Source of the DNA: Chloroflexi bacterium 54-19 | Lineage (GTDB): Bacteria; Chloroflexota; Chloroflexia; Chloroheliales; Chloroheliaceae | Direction: 5' to 3' | DNA: 64,000 nt | Assembly: GCA_001898225.1 (NCBI GenBank) | Contig: MKTJ01000092.1 | Location: 19,107-83,106 of the forward strand | Shown here: positions 1 through 7,887 of the stretch, piece by piece | Layout of the letters: each line of letters starts with the position of its first letter | Position numbering within the stretch: position 1 is the stretch's first letter | Translations under genes and position numbers: made by a program | Notes under the pieces: model-generated | Database searches by the model: none | Seen by the model: the letters and a program-made list of their open reading frames with translations, nothing else | What the model was told of the DNA's origin: nothing

Positions 1-1
1 G

Positions 2-619
2 ATAACCAGGGCGCTACCGGGTCTGCGGGTGCCGGGAGCCTGGGACAAGTTCGAACTGGCGGTGCGGGCCATTCTCGGCCAGCAGGTCAGCGTGGCGGCG
101 GCGACAACCCTGGCCGGGCGGCTGGTCCAGAAATATGGCGAACCGTTAACCCTGGACGGCTTTACGGCACCCCCGGACGGCCCCCGGTTTGTCTATCCCC
201 GGCCCGAAGTGTTAGCCGAAGCCGACCTGACCAGCATCGGGATATTCGGGGCCCGCGCCCGCGCCATTTCGGCGCTGGCCGGTGAAGTCGCCAGAAATCC
301 TGCCCTGCTCGATGAAGAAGGCAGTCTCGAAGATACGGTTAAGAAATTATGCGAACTGCCGGGAATTGGCCGCTGGACCGCCCACTATATCGCCATGCGC
401 GCTTTGCGGGAACCGGACGCCTTTCCTTCGTCGGACCTGGGGCTATTGCGGGCCATGCAGCCGGAAAAGGGGCTCCTGACCCCGGCTCAACTGGAAAAAC
501 GGGCCGAAAGCTGGCGCCCCTGGCGAGCTTATGCCGCCCTCTACCTGTGGGCCAGCGAAATGATACCCCCGGAAACGTTGGCTGCGGTTAATGACAAAAC
601 AGCGATAAAAGAAATTTAG
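2..619 (+). CDS. alkA: DNA-3-methyladenine glycosylase II (AlkA), 5'-truncated by window edge
   Basis: Base-excision glycosylase that removes 3-methyladenine and related alkylated bases. The frame is open to the left edge and already reads like the family before the first possible GTG at 29, so the gene begins outside the window. Visible family features are the helix-hairpin-helix/GPD fold: an AILGQQVSV segment near the left end, the hairpin LPGIGRWTA, and downstream the catalytic aspartate in the segment FPSSDLGL. About 205 codons are present out of a usual 280-300 or more, so the N-terminal beta domain, and any Ada-type domain, is lost. It lies 40 bp upstream of ogt on the same strand, giving an alkylation-repair pair. 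The family is clear; only the upstream architecture is unknown. Confidence 0.93.
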   Translation: MTRALPGLRVPGAWDKFELAVRAILGQQVSVAAATTLAGRLVQKYGEPLTLDGFTAPPDGPRFVYPRPEVLAEADLTSIGIFGARARAISALAGEVARNPALLDEEGSLEDTVKKLCELPGIGRWTAHYIAMRALREPDAFPSSDLGLLRAMQPEKGLLTPAQLEKRAESWRPWRAYAALYLWASEMIPPETLAAVNDKTAIKEI

Positions 620-659
620 CTAAAAATACAAAGATGATTGGGGAAAAGGAAAGCTAAAA

Positions 660-1163
660 ATGGAACTCTTTGTGGATAGGATTGAATCGGAAATAGGCGA
701 AATTGTGGTGGTTACGGACGGAAAAAGCCTCGTCGCCCTCGATTACGCCGATTACGAGCCTCGCATGCGAAAACTGTTAGGGTCGCGCTACGGCGATTTT
801 ACGCTGACTCACCTGTCTAATCCGGGCGGCATTTCGGACAAAGTCCGGGCCTACCTGAGCGGGGATTTTCACAGCCTGGACGACATTCCGGTCAATACGG
901 GCGGCACCCCTTTTCAGCAAGAAGTCTGGCAGGCCCTTCGGACTATCCCGGCGGGCACTTTTGTCAGCTATAAAGAGTTGGCCCAGAAGGTAGGCCGTCC
1001 CACCGCCTACCGGGCCGTCGGCATGACCAACTCGCTCAACCCGGTCGCCATCGTGCTGCCCTGCCACCGGGTTGTCGGCGCAAACGCGGCCCTGACCGGG
1101 TACGCCGGGGGTCTCGAACGCAAACGCTGGCTGCTCCGTCACGAAGGCGCAGCCCTGTTCTAA
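660..1163 (+). CDS. ogt: Methylated-DNA--[protein]-cysteine S-methyltransferase
   Basis: Suicidal repair protein that transfers the methyl group from O6-methylguanine to its own cysteine. The active-site motif PCHRV is present at residues 134-138 (Cys135), preceded by a GTPFQQEVWQALRTIP segment and the helix-turn-helix AYRAVGMTNSLNP typical of the DNA-binding domain. The length of 167 aa matches single-domain Ogt/MGMT proteins. The start is ATG with a purine-rich site (AAAAGGAAAG) just upstream. It follows alkA by 40 bp and is probably co-transcribed with it, so two alkylation-repair routes are coupled. The family is certain; whether it is called ogt or adaB is naming only. Confidence 0.95.
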   Translation: MELFVDRIESEIGEIVVVTDGKSLVALDYADYEPRMRKLLGSRYGDFTLTHLSNPGGISDKVRAYLSGDFHSLDDIPVNTGGTPFQQEVWQALRTIPAGTFVSYKELAQKVGRPTAYRAVGMTNSLNPVAIVLPCHRVVGANAALTGYAGGLERKRWLLRHEGAALF

Positions 1164-1337
1164 TCCCCCTATTGTTGCGAGCAAAAAGTTAGGTATTTTT
1201 GACATTTACTAAAGCACTTTTCAGGTTTAGCATAACAGGGTAAAAATAAACACCCGTTCCAGCGCATTTTAACCCAACCAGAATTTTATAAAACCTGTAA
1301 CCTCGCCGGAAGGTAGGAGGGAAGACCTGGCCTGACC

Positions 1338-2210
1338 ATGAAAACCAAAGACGTTATTTCTCTTTTGATTCTATCGGCCCTGTGGGGAGGGTCTTTTTTA
1401 TTTATCCGGGTCGCCTCGCTTCAACTCGGCCCCATCCTTCTGATTGAACTGCGCGTCTTGATTGCGGGACTGGCCTTACTTTTTTATGCCCTGGCGACCG
1501 GCATCAAACTGGAAATAAAAACTTACTGGCGGCAATACCTAATTATCGGTCTGATAAACTCGGCCATACCCTTTACCCTGATTGCGACGGCGGAACTGAA
1601 CCTGTCGGCGGGCTATGCCGCAATCCTCAACGCCACTACCCCGCTTTTCGGGGCTATAGTGGCGGCGGCCTGGCTGAATGAAGCGTTGACGGTAAAGAAA
1701 GTGACGGGGTTAATTCTCGGCCTGGGCGGGGTAGGGGTGGTCTTCGGCCTGGGTTCTCTAAGCTTTTCCGGGGTTATAATCCTCTCTATCGGGGCCTCGG
1801 TCCTGGCGGCGGCTTTCTACGGGTTTGCCGGGGTGTATACCAAGGTCAAAGGCAAAGGTCTCCGCCCTTATAACCTGGCGACCTGTTCGCTATTGGCGGC
1901 GGCTTTGTGGCTTGCCCCTCTAACCCCCTTTGCCCTGCCCCAAAGCGGCCCTGACCTGAACGGTACGCTGGCGGTCGTGGCCCTGGCCTTGCTCTCGACG
2001 GCCTTCGGGTACGTCCTTTACTTCGGGCTGATTGAAAGCGCCGGGCCGACCCGGACCCTGACAGTTACTTTCCTGGCCCCGGTCTTCGGGGTTATCTGGG
2101 GCATTATCTTTTTAAGTGAGGGATTGACGGTGGCGACGGTGGCCGGGTTCGCTATCATCCTGGCCGGGACAGTCCTGGTAACCGGGTTTTCGCTCAAACG
2201 GGTCAAATAA
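1338..2210 (+). CDS. EamA-family (DMT superfamily) transporter
   Basis: A 290-aa, very hydrophobic inner-membrane protein with about ten predicted transmembrane helices in two repeated EamA halves. Family signatures are the N-terminal SALWGGSFLFIRVA segment and the second-half LAPVFGVIWG..LSEGLT segment with a following glycine-rich helix. Members export small metabolites such as amino acids or purines; the substrate cannot be read from sequence. The ATG has AGGAGGG upstream but at a long spacing of about 18 nt. A terminator-like inverted repeat follows at once. It stands alone, separated from ogt by 174 bp. Confidence 0.9.
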   Translation: MKTKDVISLLILSALWGGSFLFIRVASLQLGPILLIELRVLIAGLALLFYALATGIKLEIKTYWRQYLIIGLINSAIPFTLIATAELNLSAGYAAILNATTPLFGAIVAAAWLNEALTVKKVTGLILGLGGVGVVFGLGSLSFSGVIILSIGASVLAAAFYGFAGVYTKVKGKGLRPYNLATCSLLAAALWLAPLTPFALPQSGPDLNGTLAVVALALLSTAFGYVLYFGLIESAGPTRTLTVTFLAPVFGVIWGIIFLSEGLTVATVAGFAIILAGTVLVTGFSLKRVK

Positions 2211-2211
2211 A

Positions 2212-2237
2212 AAAGGCGCTTGCTTGCAAACGCCTTT
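2212..2237 (+). terminator. Terminator-like hairpin after the EamA gene
   Basis: Inverted repeat AAAGGCG (2212-2218) and CGCCTTT (2231-2237) starts immediately after the stop codon of the EamA gene. The arms pair perfectly around a 12-nt loop and the 3' arm ends in a short T run. It could act in both directions, but the minus-strand gene at 2293 transcribes toward it, so a bidirectional role for a convergent pair is likely. Confidence 0.6.
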
Positions 2238-2292
2238 CTCAAAACCGATTAAATTGTTTCATAGACCTGCTATTTGAACTTCAGTGTTTTAA

Positions 2293-2529
2293 TTACCCCT
2301 GCAAACGACCATGCTGGACCAACCAGCGTACAAATTCCATGTGATTGCGTTCGGCGACATTAACTTTAGCGGGGACACTTTCCGGGTCATCAGGAGTAAG
2401 GCCATAAGTGGCGCGGCGGCGAGCAAAAACAGCAATCTGGGCTTCATCCCAACCAGCATCAACCAACCGGGCCAGTTCAACGGTCATATCTACCTCGCGG
2501 GTAGTAGGGGTTGTATTTTCGCTATTCAT
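2293..2529 (-). CDS. Small conserved-looking hypothetical protein (78 aa)
   Basis: I do not recognise this protein. It is a 78-aa soluble, acidic-to-neutral protein with a central RRRATYGLTPDDPE stretch and a tryptophan-containing C-terminal helix (EFVRWLVQHG). Evidence that it is real: an excellent ribosome binding site (GGAAAGGAG, about 7 nt before ATG), codon use like neighbouring genes, and convergent placement against the EamA gene with a shared hairpin between them. No signal peptide, membrane helix or cysteine pair is present. A competing frame at 2289-2480 (63 aa) has no such start signal. The function is unknown. Confidence 0.65.
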   Translation of the reverse strand: MNSENTTPTTREVDMTVELARLVDAGWDEAQIAVFARRRATYGLTPDDPESVPAKVNVAERNHMEFVRWLVQHGRLQG

Positions 2530-3053
2530 AGCTTTACTCCTTTCCAGTTAAACCTGGATTTTATTTTCTTTCTTTTGTTTTTTTATTAATGGAGCCGGTA
2601 AATCTTGCTCCTGTTAATATATTAGACGACTCTATTTCACCAGTCTATAAGAAAAGTCACAATGGTCCTTTTGGATAAATTTATATCTCCTAAAGAACTA
2701 TTTGCGTCTTTTGTAACAATGGATAAAGCAAGAGTTATGCCGGAAACGTTATATTGCGCTTTATGCAATATGAATTTTTAAAATCTTGTAAGATTATCCT
2801 TTTTCTTGCTTCAACCTCATTGTTTCTTCCTTTATATAATCGCCAAAAATCCCAATTAGTGCAGCGGGCCCGCCTCATTTTGAACCCGGATTCAAGCTCA
2901 TTTCCGGATTTCTCAGATTCCCTTTCTATTCTCTTTGATATATATACGCACGATTTTGTTTCACAGATTTACCACTCCCTCCTGATAGGGGTTCCTCGCA
3001 AAATCCTGGAGGCCCGTTCAACGATTTTGGTGTTGCCCTGAGTGCGGCCTTCA
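2530..3053. other. AT-rich intergenic region without a convincing gene
   Basis: Between the small minus-strand gene and the cobalamin operon leader. It is clearly more AT-rich than the flanking genes, with runs such as TTAATATATTAG. A 95-codon plus-strand frame at 2754-3041 has no ribosome binding site and atypical composition, so I do not call it. The region probably carries the promoter of the minus-strand small gene near its left end. Confidence 0.5.
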
Positions 3054-3082
3054 TTGACACTTCAGGCCCGGCGTGATAACAT
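3054..3082 (+). promoter_or_regulatory. Candidate sigma-70 promoter of the cobalamin uptake operon
   Basis: TTGACA (3054-3059) is followed after exactly 17 nt by TAACAT (3077-3082), the latter preceded by TG one base upstream (extended -10). Transcription would begin near 3089, about 90 nt before the riboswitch, which is the expected order. The -35 is perfect and the -10 matches the consensus at four positions. Confidence 0.5.
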
Positions 3083-3179
3083 TTGGTGGTCTTTTGAAAA
3101 TACTAAAAAGCCAAAAGCACCTTTAAAATCCTGGAATATGAGTAAGTTTGAAGAGTCTCTTTTCGCCCCGCCATTGTAG

Positions 3180-3345
3180 AGCCGGGGTGCGGCCCGAAAC
3201 CGCCAAGGAAAAGCGCCAAACAGGGGAAGCCGGTGCAAGTCCGGCGCAGTCCCGCTACTGTAACCGTTCTCAAAGAGAACGGAAGCCAGATCGCCTGTCT
3301 TCAAATGCTACCGTTGCGTTAGCCTTCGAGGGAAAGGACGCACGG
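3180..3345 (+). ncRNA. Cobalamin (B12) riboswitch
   Basis: The conserved core of the AdoCbl aptamer is visible: GGGAAGCCGGTGCAAGTCC around 3224-3242, then GCGCAGTCCCGCTACTGTAA at 3244-3263, a small hairpin (CCGTTCTC/GAGAACGG) and the AGCCAGATCGCCTG closing segment near 3284-3297. The downstream TTCGAGGGAAAGG segment is a likely part of the variable kissing-loop domain. It is followed by a terminator hairpin and then btuF-btuC-btuD, so binding of cobalamin should switch off uptake. The core is certain; the 5' and 3' limits are approximate. Confidence 0.92.
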
Positions 3346-3360
3346 GGTCGCGGAAAAGAA

Positions 3361-3415
3361 AAACCCACCCCTTGCTTTGCTGCCCGCAGTTCAAAGCCGG
3401 AAGGTGGGTTTTTGT
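3361..3415 (+). terminator. Riboswitch-controlled terminator upstream of btuF
   Basis: The arm AAACCCACC at 3361-3369 pairs with GGTGGGTTT at 3403-3411, followed by a T-rich tract. The loop is long (about 33 nt). Its position between the aptamer and the first gene makes it the likely expression platform, with transcription attenuated when cobalamin is bound. About 160 nt of further leader separate it from the btuF start. Confidence 0.7.
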
Positions 3416-3491
3416 TTACTCATCGGGCTGCTTTAACTGCCGGTAAAAGCCATGTCAGGTTTGTAACTGGCAAATTCCTTTCTCGACACCG

Positions 3492-3519
3492 GGCTACCTG
3501 TAGCTGGCTACCTTTAGCT
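3492..3519 (+). repeat. Two tandem 14-bp units in the btuF leader
   Basis: GGCTACCTGTAGCT (3492-3505) is followed directly by GGCTACCTTTAGCT (3506-3519), differing at one base. The first unit contains the small palindrome GCTAC-CT-GTAGC. It sits between the riboswitch terminator and the start codon. Its function is unknown; it may fold into a short hairpin in the leader RNA. Confidence 0.5.
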
Positions 3520-3573
3520 CGCAAACCCGTTTTTTAGTCAGGTCTGAAATGCTGTCACCGGAGAAAGGAAAGA

Positions 3574-4752
3574 TTGTTGAAATTCACATTTAAGAGCCGC
3601 CTGGCGCCGTTAGGACTGATAGCTTTCTTGCTATTCAGTTTGCTCCTGGCCGCTTGCGGCGATAACACCGCCACCACCGCCCCCGCCCCGACCACGGTTG
3701 CCCCGACTACCGCCCCGGCCACCACTGCTGCCGCTACCACCGCTACTTCTACAACTGCTGCGACCACCACCACCGCACCGACCACAGCCCTGGCTACTAC
3801 CGCTGCCGCTACCACGGTGGCAACTACCAGCGCAGCGACTACGGCGGCAACGACAAGTGCCGCTACCACCACGGCGGCTACAACTGCGGCGGGGACCACA
3901 GCGGCGACCGGCAGCACCACACCGACCACCTACCCGCTCACCATTACCGACGACGCCAAAAATAGCGTAAAATTCGATAAGGCCCCGGCCCGGTATATCT
4001 CCCTGGCCCCCAGCAATACCGAAATGCTCTACGCCCTGGGCCTGGGTGATAAAGTGGTCGGGGTGGACGATAACTCCAACTACCCGGCGGACGTTTCCAA
4101 GCTGGACAAAGTGGGCGGGTACTCCGGGACAAACCTGGAAAAAATCGTGTCGCTTTCGCCGGACGTAATCCTGGCGGCGGGGATTACCTCCAAGGATACC
4201 CTGACCAGTTTGCAATCCCACAACCTGAAGGTTGTCATCCTCAACGCCCAGAACATGGACGGTATTGTTGCTAACCTGCGGTTGCTCGGTCAGCTTGCCA
4301 ATGTACCGGACAAAGCCGACGCCGTTATAAAAGACTTCCAGGCTAAACTGGACGAGGTCAGCGCCAAAGTTAAGACCGCCAGCGCCAAACCGCGGGTCTA
4401 TTACGAACTCGACCCCACGCTCTACACGGTCGGTCCCGGCTCCTTTATTGATGAAATCATCACGCGGGCGGGTGGACAAAACATCGTGACCGATGCCACG
4501 AACCCTTATCCGCAACTCAACCAGGAGGCCATCGTCAGCAAAGACCCCGAAGTTATCCTGGTCGGCGATGATACAGGCGGCACCGATACGCCCGAAATAA
4601 TCTCGGCCCGGCCCGGCTGGAACATCATTTCGGCGGTCAAGAACAAACGGGTCTTCGCGGTTAGCGCTGACCTGGTGAACCGGCCCGGGCCCCGGGCGGC
4701 CCTCGGCGTGGAAGCGGTTGCCAAACTGCTCTATCCCGATTTGTTCAAATAG
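3574..4752 (+). CDS. btuF: Cobalamin ABC transporter substrate-binding lipoprotein (BtuF-like)
   Basis: Captures vitamin B12 or a cobamide at the cell surface and delivers it to BtuC. The TTG start follows GGAGAAAGGAAAG. Residues 1-27 are a lipoprotein signal ending in LLLAAC (lipidated Cys28). Residues 31-118 are an almost pure Ala/Thr/Pro stalk, unusually long. From about 119 a PBP-like fold of the BtuF/FhuD type begins: TITDDAKNSVKF, ARYISLAPSNTEMLYALG and LEKIVSLSPDVILA are family hallmarks. It is first in an operon with permease (36 bp downstream) and ATPase genes and is preceded by a cobalamin riboswitch, which fixes the substrate class better than the protein itself. Confidence 0.92.
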   Translation: MLKFTFKSRLAPLGLIAFLLFSLLLAACGDNTATTAPAPTTVAPTTAPATTAAATTATSTTAATTTTAPTTALATTAAATTVATTSAATTAATTSAATTTAATTAAGTTAATGSTTPTTYPLTITDDAKNSVKFDKAPARYISLAPSNTEMLYALGLGDKVVGVDDNSNYPADVSKLDKVGGYSGTNLEKIVSLSPDVILAAGITSKDTLTSLQSHNLKVVILNAQNMDGIVANLRLLGQLANVPDKADAVIKDFQAKLDEVSAKVKTASAKPRVYYELDPTLYTVGPGSFIDEIITRAGGQNIVTDATNPYPQLNQEAIVSKDPEVILVGDDTGGTDTPEIISARPGWNIISAVKNKRVFAVSADLVNRPGPRAALGVEAVAKLLYPDLFK

Positions 4753-4788
4753 GGGTATAGTAGAGCTTTAAGCTAAAAGGAAGAAATC

Positions 4789-5931
4789 TTGAAGAAGTTG
4801 GAGCAAACCGAAATAAAGAACTGGTCCGAAACCCTTCCGGTACGGCGGGCTAAATTCGGCGTGGTTGCCCGCCAGACTTCACCTTTCTTCCGAACGCAGC
4901 GGCGGCGGTTGGTCCTGGTCGGCCTCGGCCTGGCCGGGTTAATCGCCTGCCTGCTCCTCTGTGTCACTTTCGGTACCATCCCGGTCCCGCTCGACCAGAC
5001 CATCTCAATTATCTGGAACCATACCCTCGGTTTAATCTGGCCGGTCGCACGGACCTACTCGAACGGCAACGATACCATCATCTGGGAAATTCGCCTGCCC
5101 CGCCTCTTGCTGGCTGCCGGGGTCGGGGCCGGGTTGGCCGGGGCCGGGGCGCTTTACCAGGGGCTTTTCCGTAATCCCCTGGCCGACCCTTACCTGGTCG
5201 GAGTGGCCCAGGGCGCGGCGGTGGGGGCGGTCAGCGCGATTGTGTTGCCCCTCCCGGCCTTCCTGTACGCCCTGGGTCTGGTCCAATGGGGGGCCTTCCT
5301 GGGAGCCGTGGTCGCGGTCGCCATCGTGTACAACCTGGCCCGGATTGGCGGCGAGGTTAAAAGCGCCACCTTACTGCTGGCCGGGGTCGCGGTAGGCTCG
5401 GTGATGGCGGCCCTGACTTCCTTCCTGACCTACCTGAACCAGAACAAGTTGACTTCAATTTATGGCTGGCTGCTGGGCGGTTTTAACATGACCAGCGGCT
5501 GGGAAAACCTGGGGCGGTTCGTCCCTTACATGGCGGTCGGTATCTTTATTGCGCTGCTGGTCGGGCGCAAGCTAAACGTCTTGCAGATGGGCGAAGACCA
5601 GGCCACCCTGCTGGGTTTGAACGTACCTTTGATAAAACTGGTGCTGGTAGCGGCAGCGACCATGATGGCGGCGGCGGCGGTTTCGGTGAGCGGCATCATC
5701 GGGTTCGTGGGACTGGTCGTACCGCACTTCATCCGCCTCCTGACCGGCCAGGACTACCGTCTACTCCTGCCGCTTTCGCTGGTCTGGGGGGCAGTCTTCA
5801 TGGTCATTACCGACTCGCTGGCCCGCACTGTCATGGCCCCGGCGGAGTTGCCGGTCAGCATTATAACCGCCTTTGTCGGCGGGCCATTCTTCCTCTTTAT
5901 CCTGCGCCGCAAGAAAAAAGTCGAGTTTTAA
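4789..5931 (+). CDS. btuC: Cobalamin ABC transporter permease (FecCD family)
   Basis: Inner-membrane channel of the B12 importer, about ten transmembrane helices, 380 aa. FecCD-family hallmarks: WEIRLPRLLLAAGVGAGLAGAG near residues 98-120, NPLADPYLVGVAQGA, and the ATPase-contact region ALLTGQ-like DYRLLLPLS together with GFVGLVVPHFIRLL. The start is TTG with AAAAGGAAG upstream. An N-terminal cytoplasmic extension of about 40 residues precedes the first helix. It lies 36 bp after btuF and 6 bp before btuD, so the three genes are one transcript. Confidence 0.93.
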   Translation: MKKLEQTEIKNWSETLPVRRAKFGVVARQTSPFFRTQRRRLVLVGLGLAGLIACLLLCVTFGTIPVPLDQTISIIWNHTLGLIWPVARTYSNGNDTIIWEIRLPRLLLAAGVGAGLAGAGALYQGLFRNPLADPYLVGVAQGAAVGAVSAIVLPLPAFLYALGLVQWGAFLGAVVAVAIVYNLARIGGEVKSATLLLAGVAVGSVMAALTSFLTYLNQNKLTSIYGWLLGGFNMTSGWENLGRFVPYMAVGIFIALLVGRKLNVLQMGEDQATLLGLNVPLIKLVLVAAATMMAAAAVSVSGIIGFVGLVVPHFIRLLTGQDYRLLLPLSLVWGAVFMVITDSLARTVMAPAELPVSIITAFVGGPFFLFILRRKKKVEF

Positions 5932-5937
5932 GCTGTT

Positions 5938-6738
5938 ATGCAAACGCCTTTCCTGGAAATAAAAAATCTGAGCGCAGGTTATCCCGGTAAGCCGGTCCTG
6001 CGAGATATAAGCCTTGAGGTTCAGCCCGGCGAACTGCTTGGGGTATTGGGCGCGAACGGTTGCGGAAAATCGACCCTGGTCAAGACCGTGAGCGGTCTCT
6101 TAAAACCGAGCGGTGGAGAAATCAAGCTGGAAGGGCGCGACCTCTTGAAGCTGCGGTCCGACGAACGCGCCCGCCTAATGACGGTGGTATCTCAGAGTCC
6201 GAGCTTGCCCGCCGCGTTTACCGCCGCCGAAATCGTCCTGATGGGCCGGACGCCTCACCTGGGCGCTTTCCAGCAGGAGGGGCCGGAGGACTGGGAGATT
6301 GTCAAAGAGGCCATGGAAAAGACCGATTGCTGGCAGATGGCAACCCGCCCGGTCGGGGAACTCTCCGGGGGCGAACGCCAGCGCGTCCTGTTTGCCCTGG
6401 CCCTGGCCCAGCAGCCCCGCTTGCTCCTGCTCGACGAGCCGACGACTTATCTTGACATCAATTACCAGACTGAAATAATGGATATTGCCCTGCGCTGGCT
6501 GGCTGAAGAACCGGGCCGGGGTGCCCTGGCGGTATTTCACGACCTGAACCTGGCCGCCCAGTATTGCAAAAGGATTGTCCTGATGGCGAAGGGGAGCATC
6601 CTGGCCGTGGGCAGTCCGGCGGAGGTTATCACCGAGGCCAATATCCGGCAGGCTTACGGCGCGGCGGTCATCGTTACCCCGCACCCTCTCAACGATTTAC
6701 CCACCACCTTTATTTTACCGGGAAAGAAACACCTATAA
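5938..6738 (+). CDS. btuD: Cobalamin ABC transporter ATP-binding protein
   Basis: ATPase that drives B12 uptake. Walker A GANGCGKST at residues 38-46, signature LSGGERQR at 142-149, Walker B LLLLDEP at 162-168 and the H-loop histidine in VFHDLN. Its length of 266 aa and close similarity to FepC/BtuD-type ATPases suit a FecCD permease partner. The gene begins 6 bp after btuC and closes the riboswitch-controlled operon. The next gene (6808) is convergent. No cobalamin biosynthesis or salvage genes are visible next to it. Confidence 0.93.
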   Translation: MQTPFLEIKNLSAGYPGKPVLRDISLEVQPGELLGVLGANGCGKSTLVKTVSGLLKPSGGEIKLEGRDLLKLRSDERARLMTVVSQSPSLPAAFTAAEIVLMGRTPHLGAFQQEGPEDWEIVKEAMEKTDCWQMATRPVGELSGGERQRVLFALALAQQPRLLLLDEPTTYLDINYQTEIMDIALRWLAEEPGRGALAVFHDLNLAAQYCKRIVLMAKGSILAVGSPAEVITEANIRQAYGAAVIVTPHPLNDLPTTFILPGKKHL

Positions 6739-6807
6739 TTTTTCTCGTCAAATCCATAAATTCCGGCCTGCCCCTACTTACCTTGTTTTGTGATTTAGTA
6801 ATCAGGT

Positions 6808-7524
6808 TTAGCCTTCAATGGTATCCGGCAGCACATAGTCCGCTTCCCCGGAGTCCATTATCCAGTTCCTGGGGAGGCGTTTATATAATATCCGGGCGGG
6901 GTTTCCGGTCACGGTCACGCGGTCGGGAACGTTGCGGTGTACCAGGCTACCCGCCCCAACCACGGACCACTTGCCCACTCGCTTACCTTCCAGCACCATG
7001 GCACCCAGCCCAACGTAGCAGCCCAGTTGCAAATGGACCCTACCGGCCAACCGAACACCTGCCGAAAGGGTCGCAAAATCATCCATAACATTATCGTGCG
7101 GAATATTGCAAGCAACATTAACATGCGTGTGGTTGCCGAGCCGGGCCTGGCTGGTCAGAAAACACCCTGCTGCTATTACAACCCCTTTTCCTAACTTTAC
7201 TGATGGGACTATTTCGGTGCTGGGATGAATCACGTTAGCAAATTCAATTCCGTGTTGCGCGGCCAGCCCAACTAACCGGTGCCGTAAGGGTGGCGATCCC
7301 ACCCCGCCCACGGCGACCACTTTTCCGGCCCGGCCAGCGAGCCAATCGAAATCCCCCAGGATAGGTAAACCACCAATGATAGTGCCGGGCTCCCCATATT
7401 TCCGCTCAACTATAAACCCCAATATATTATAGTCGGAAGTTCCGGCCCGGTTACTTGCCTCAACAATATCCGCCGTTTCCCTGGCATCACCACCGGAACC
7501 AATAATTACGAGGTTTGTACTCAT
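6808..7524 (-). CDS. NeuD/PglD-like sugar O- or N-acyltransferase
   Basis: Probable cytoplasmic acetyltransferase acting on nucleotide-activated amino sugars for surface glycans. The N-terminal segment LVIIGSGGDARETADIV and the GDFDWLAG region match the Rossmann-like N domain of the NeuD/PglD family. From about residue 95 a left-handed beta helix of hexapeptide repeats follows (VKLGKGVVIAAGCFLTS, ARLGNHTHVNVAC), ending with VVGAGSLVHRNVP and GNPARI. The catalytic histidine is probably in NIPHDN. The gene is convergent to btuD and divergent from the glycosyltransferase at 7888, suggesting a small glycan cluster. The exact substrate cannot be read. Confidence 0.85.
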   Translation of the reverse strand: MSTNLVIIGSGGDARETADIVEASNRAGTSDYNILGFIVERKYGEPGTIIGGLPILGDFDWLAGRAGKVVAVGGVGSPPLRHRLVGLAAQHGIEFANVIHPSTEIVPSVKLGKGVVIAAGCFLTSQARLGNHTHVNVACNIPHDNVMDDFATLSAGVRLAGRVHLQLGCYVGLGAMVLEGKRVGKWSVVGAGSLVHRNVPDRVTVTGNPARILYKRLPRNWIMDSGEADYVLPDTIEG

Positions 7525-7887
7525 CTTTGATAATCCTTAAAATTGGGCACGAAGCCCTGCGGTCACGCGTATTATCACGCTGCCCAGACTGGCCTGCAAA
7601 CCTGGAAAACCCGGATACTAAAAAGGTAACAATCCATAGTTTGAGAAATTCTTGTGCAGGAGGCTGGATATAATTCACGCGAGACCCGGAGGCCGCCTGG
7701 AAAATTAAACTGGGTTCAAAATAGCTATTTCTCGCGGTATTATAGCAGAATTACTTGCCCTGAACTTATTCTTGAGGGAGTTATACCCTCAAAATATAGA
7801 TGCTTGATTAACGGCGGGTTTCCGTAACATTTCCGGGCTTACAGGCTACGGCCTGATTTTACAAAGCTACTTTAGTGTGGCATCCTT
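7525..7887. other. Divergent intergenic region with two small hairpins
   Basis: Holds the promoters of the acyltransferase (minus) and the glycosyltransferase (plus). A perfect stem TTGAGGG (7772-7778)/CCCTCAA (7786-7792) with a 7-nt loop lies near the middle, and CAGGC/GCCTG around 7840-7853 forms a second small stem. No gene or clear sigma-70 hexamer pair was found. Confidence 0.45.

Noticed and set aside
2754..3041. 95-codon plus-strand frame
   Set aside because: No ribosome binding site, unusual composition, no domain, lies in AT-rich spacer.
3148..3537. Plus-strand frame through the riboswitch
   Set aside because: Covers the aptamer and terminator; not a protein gene.
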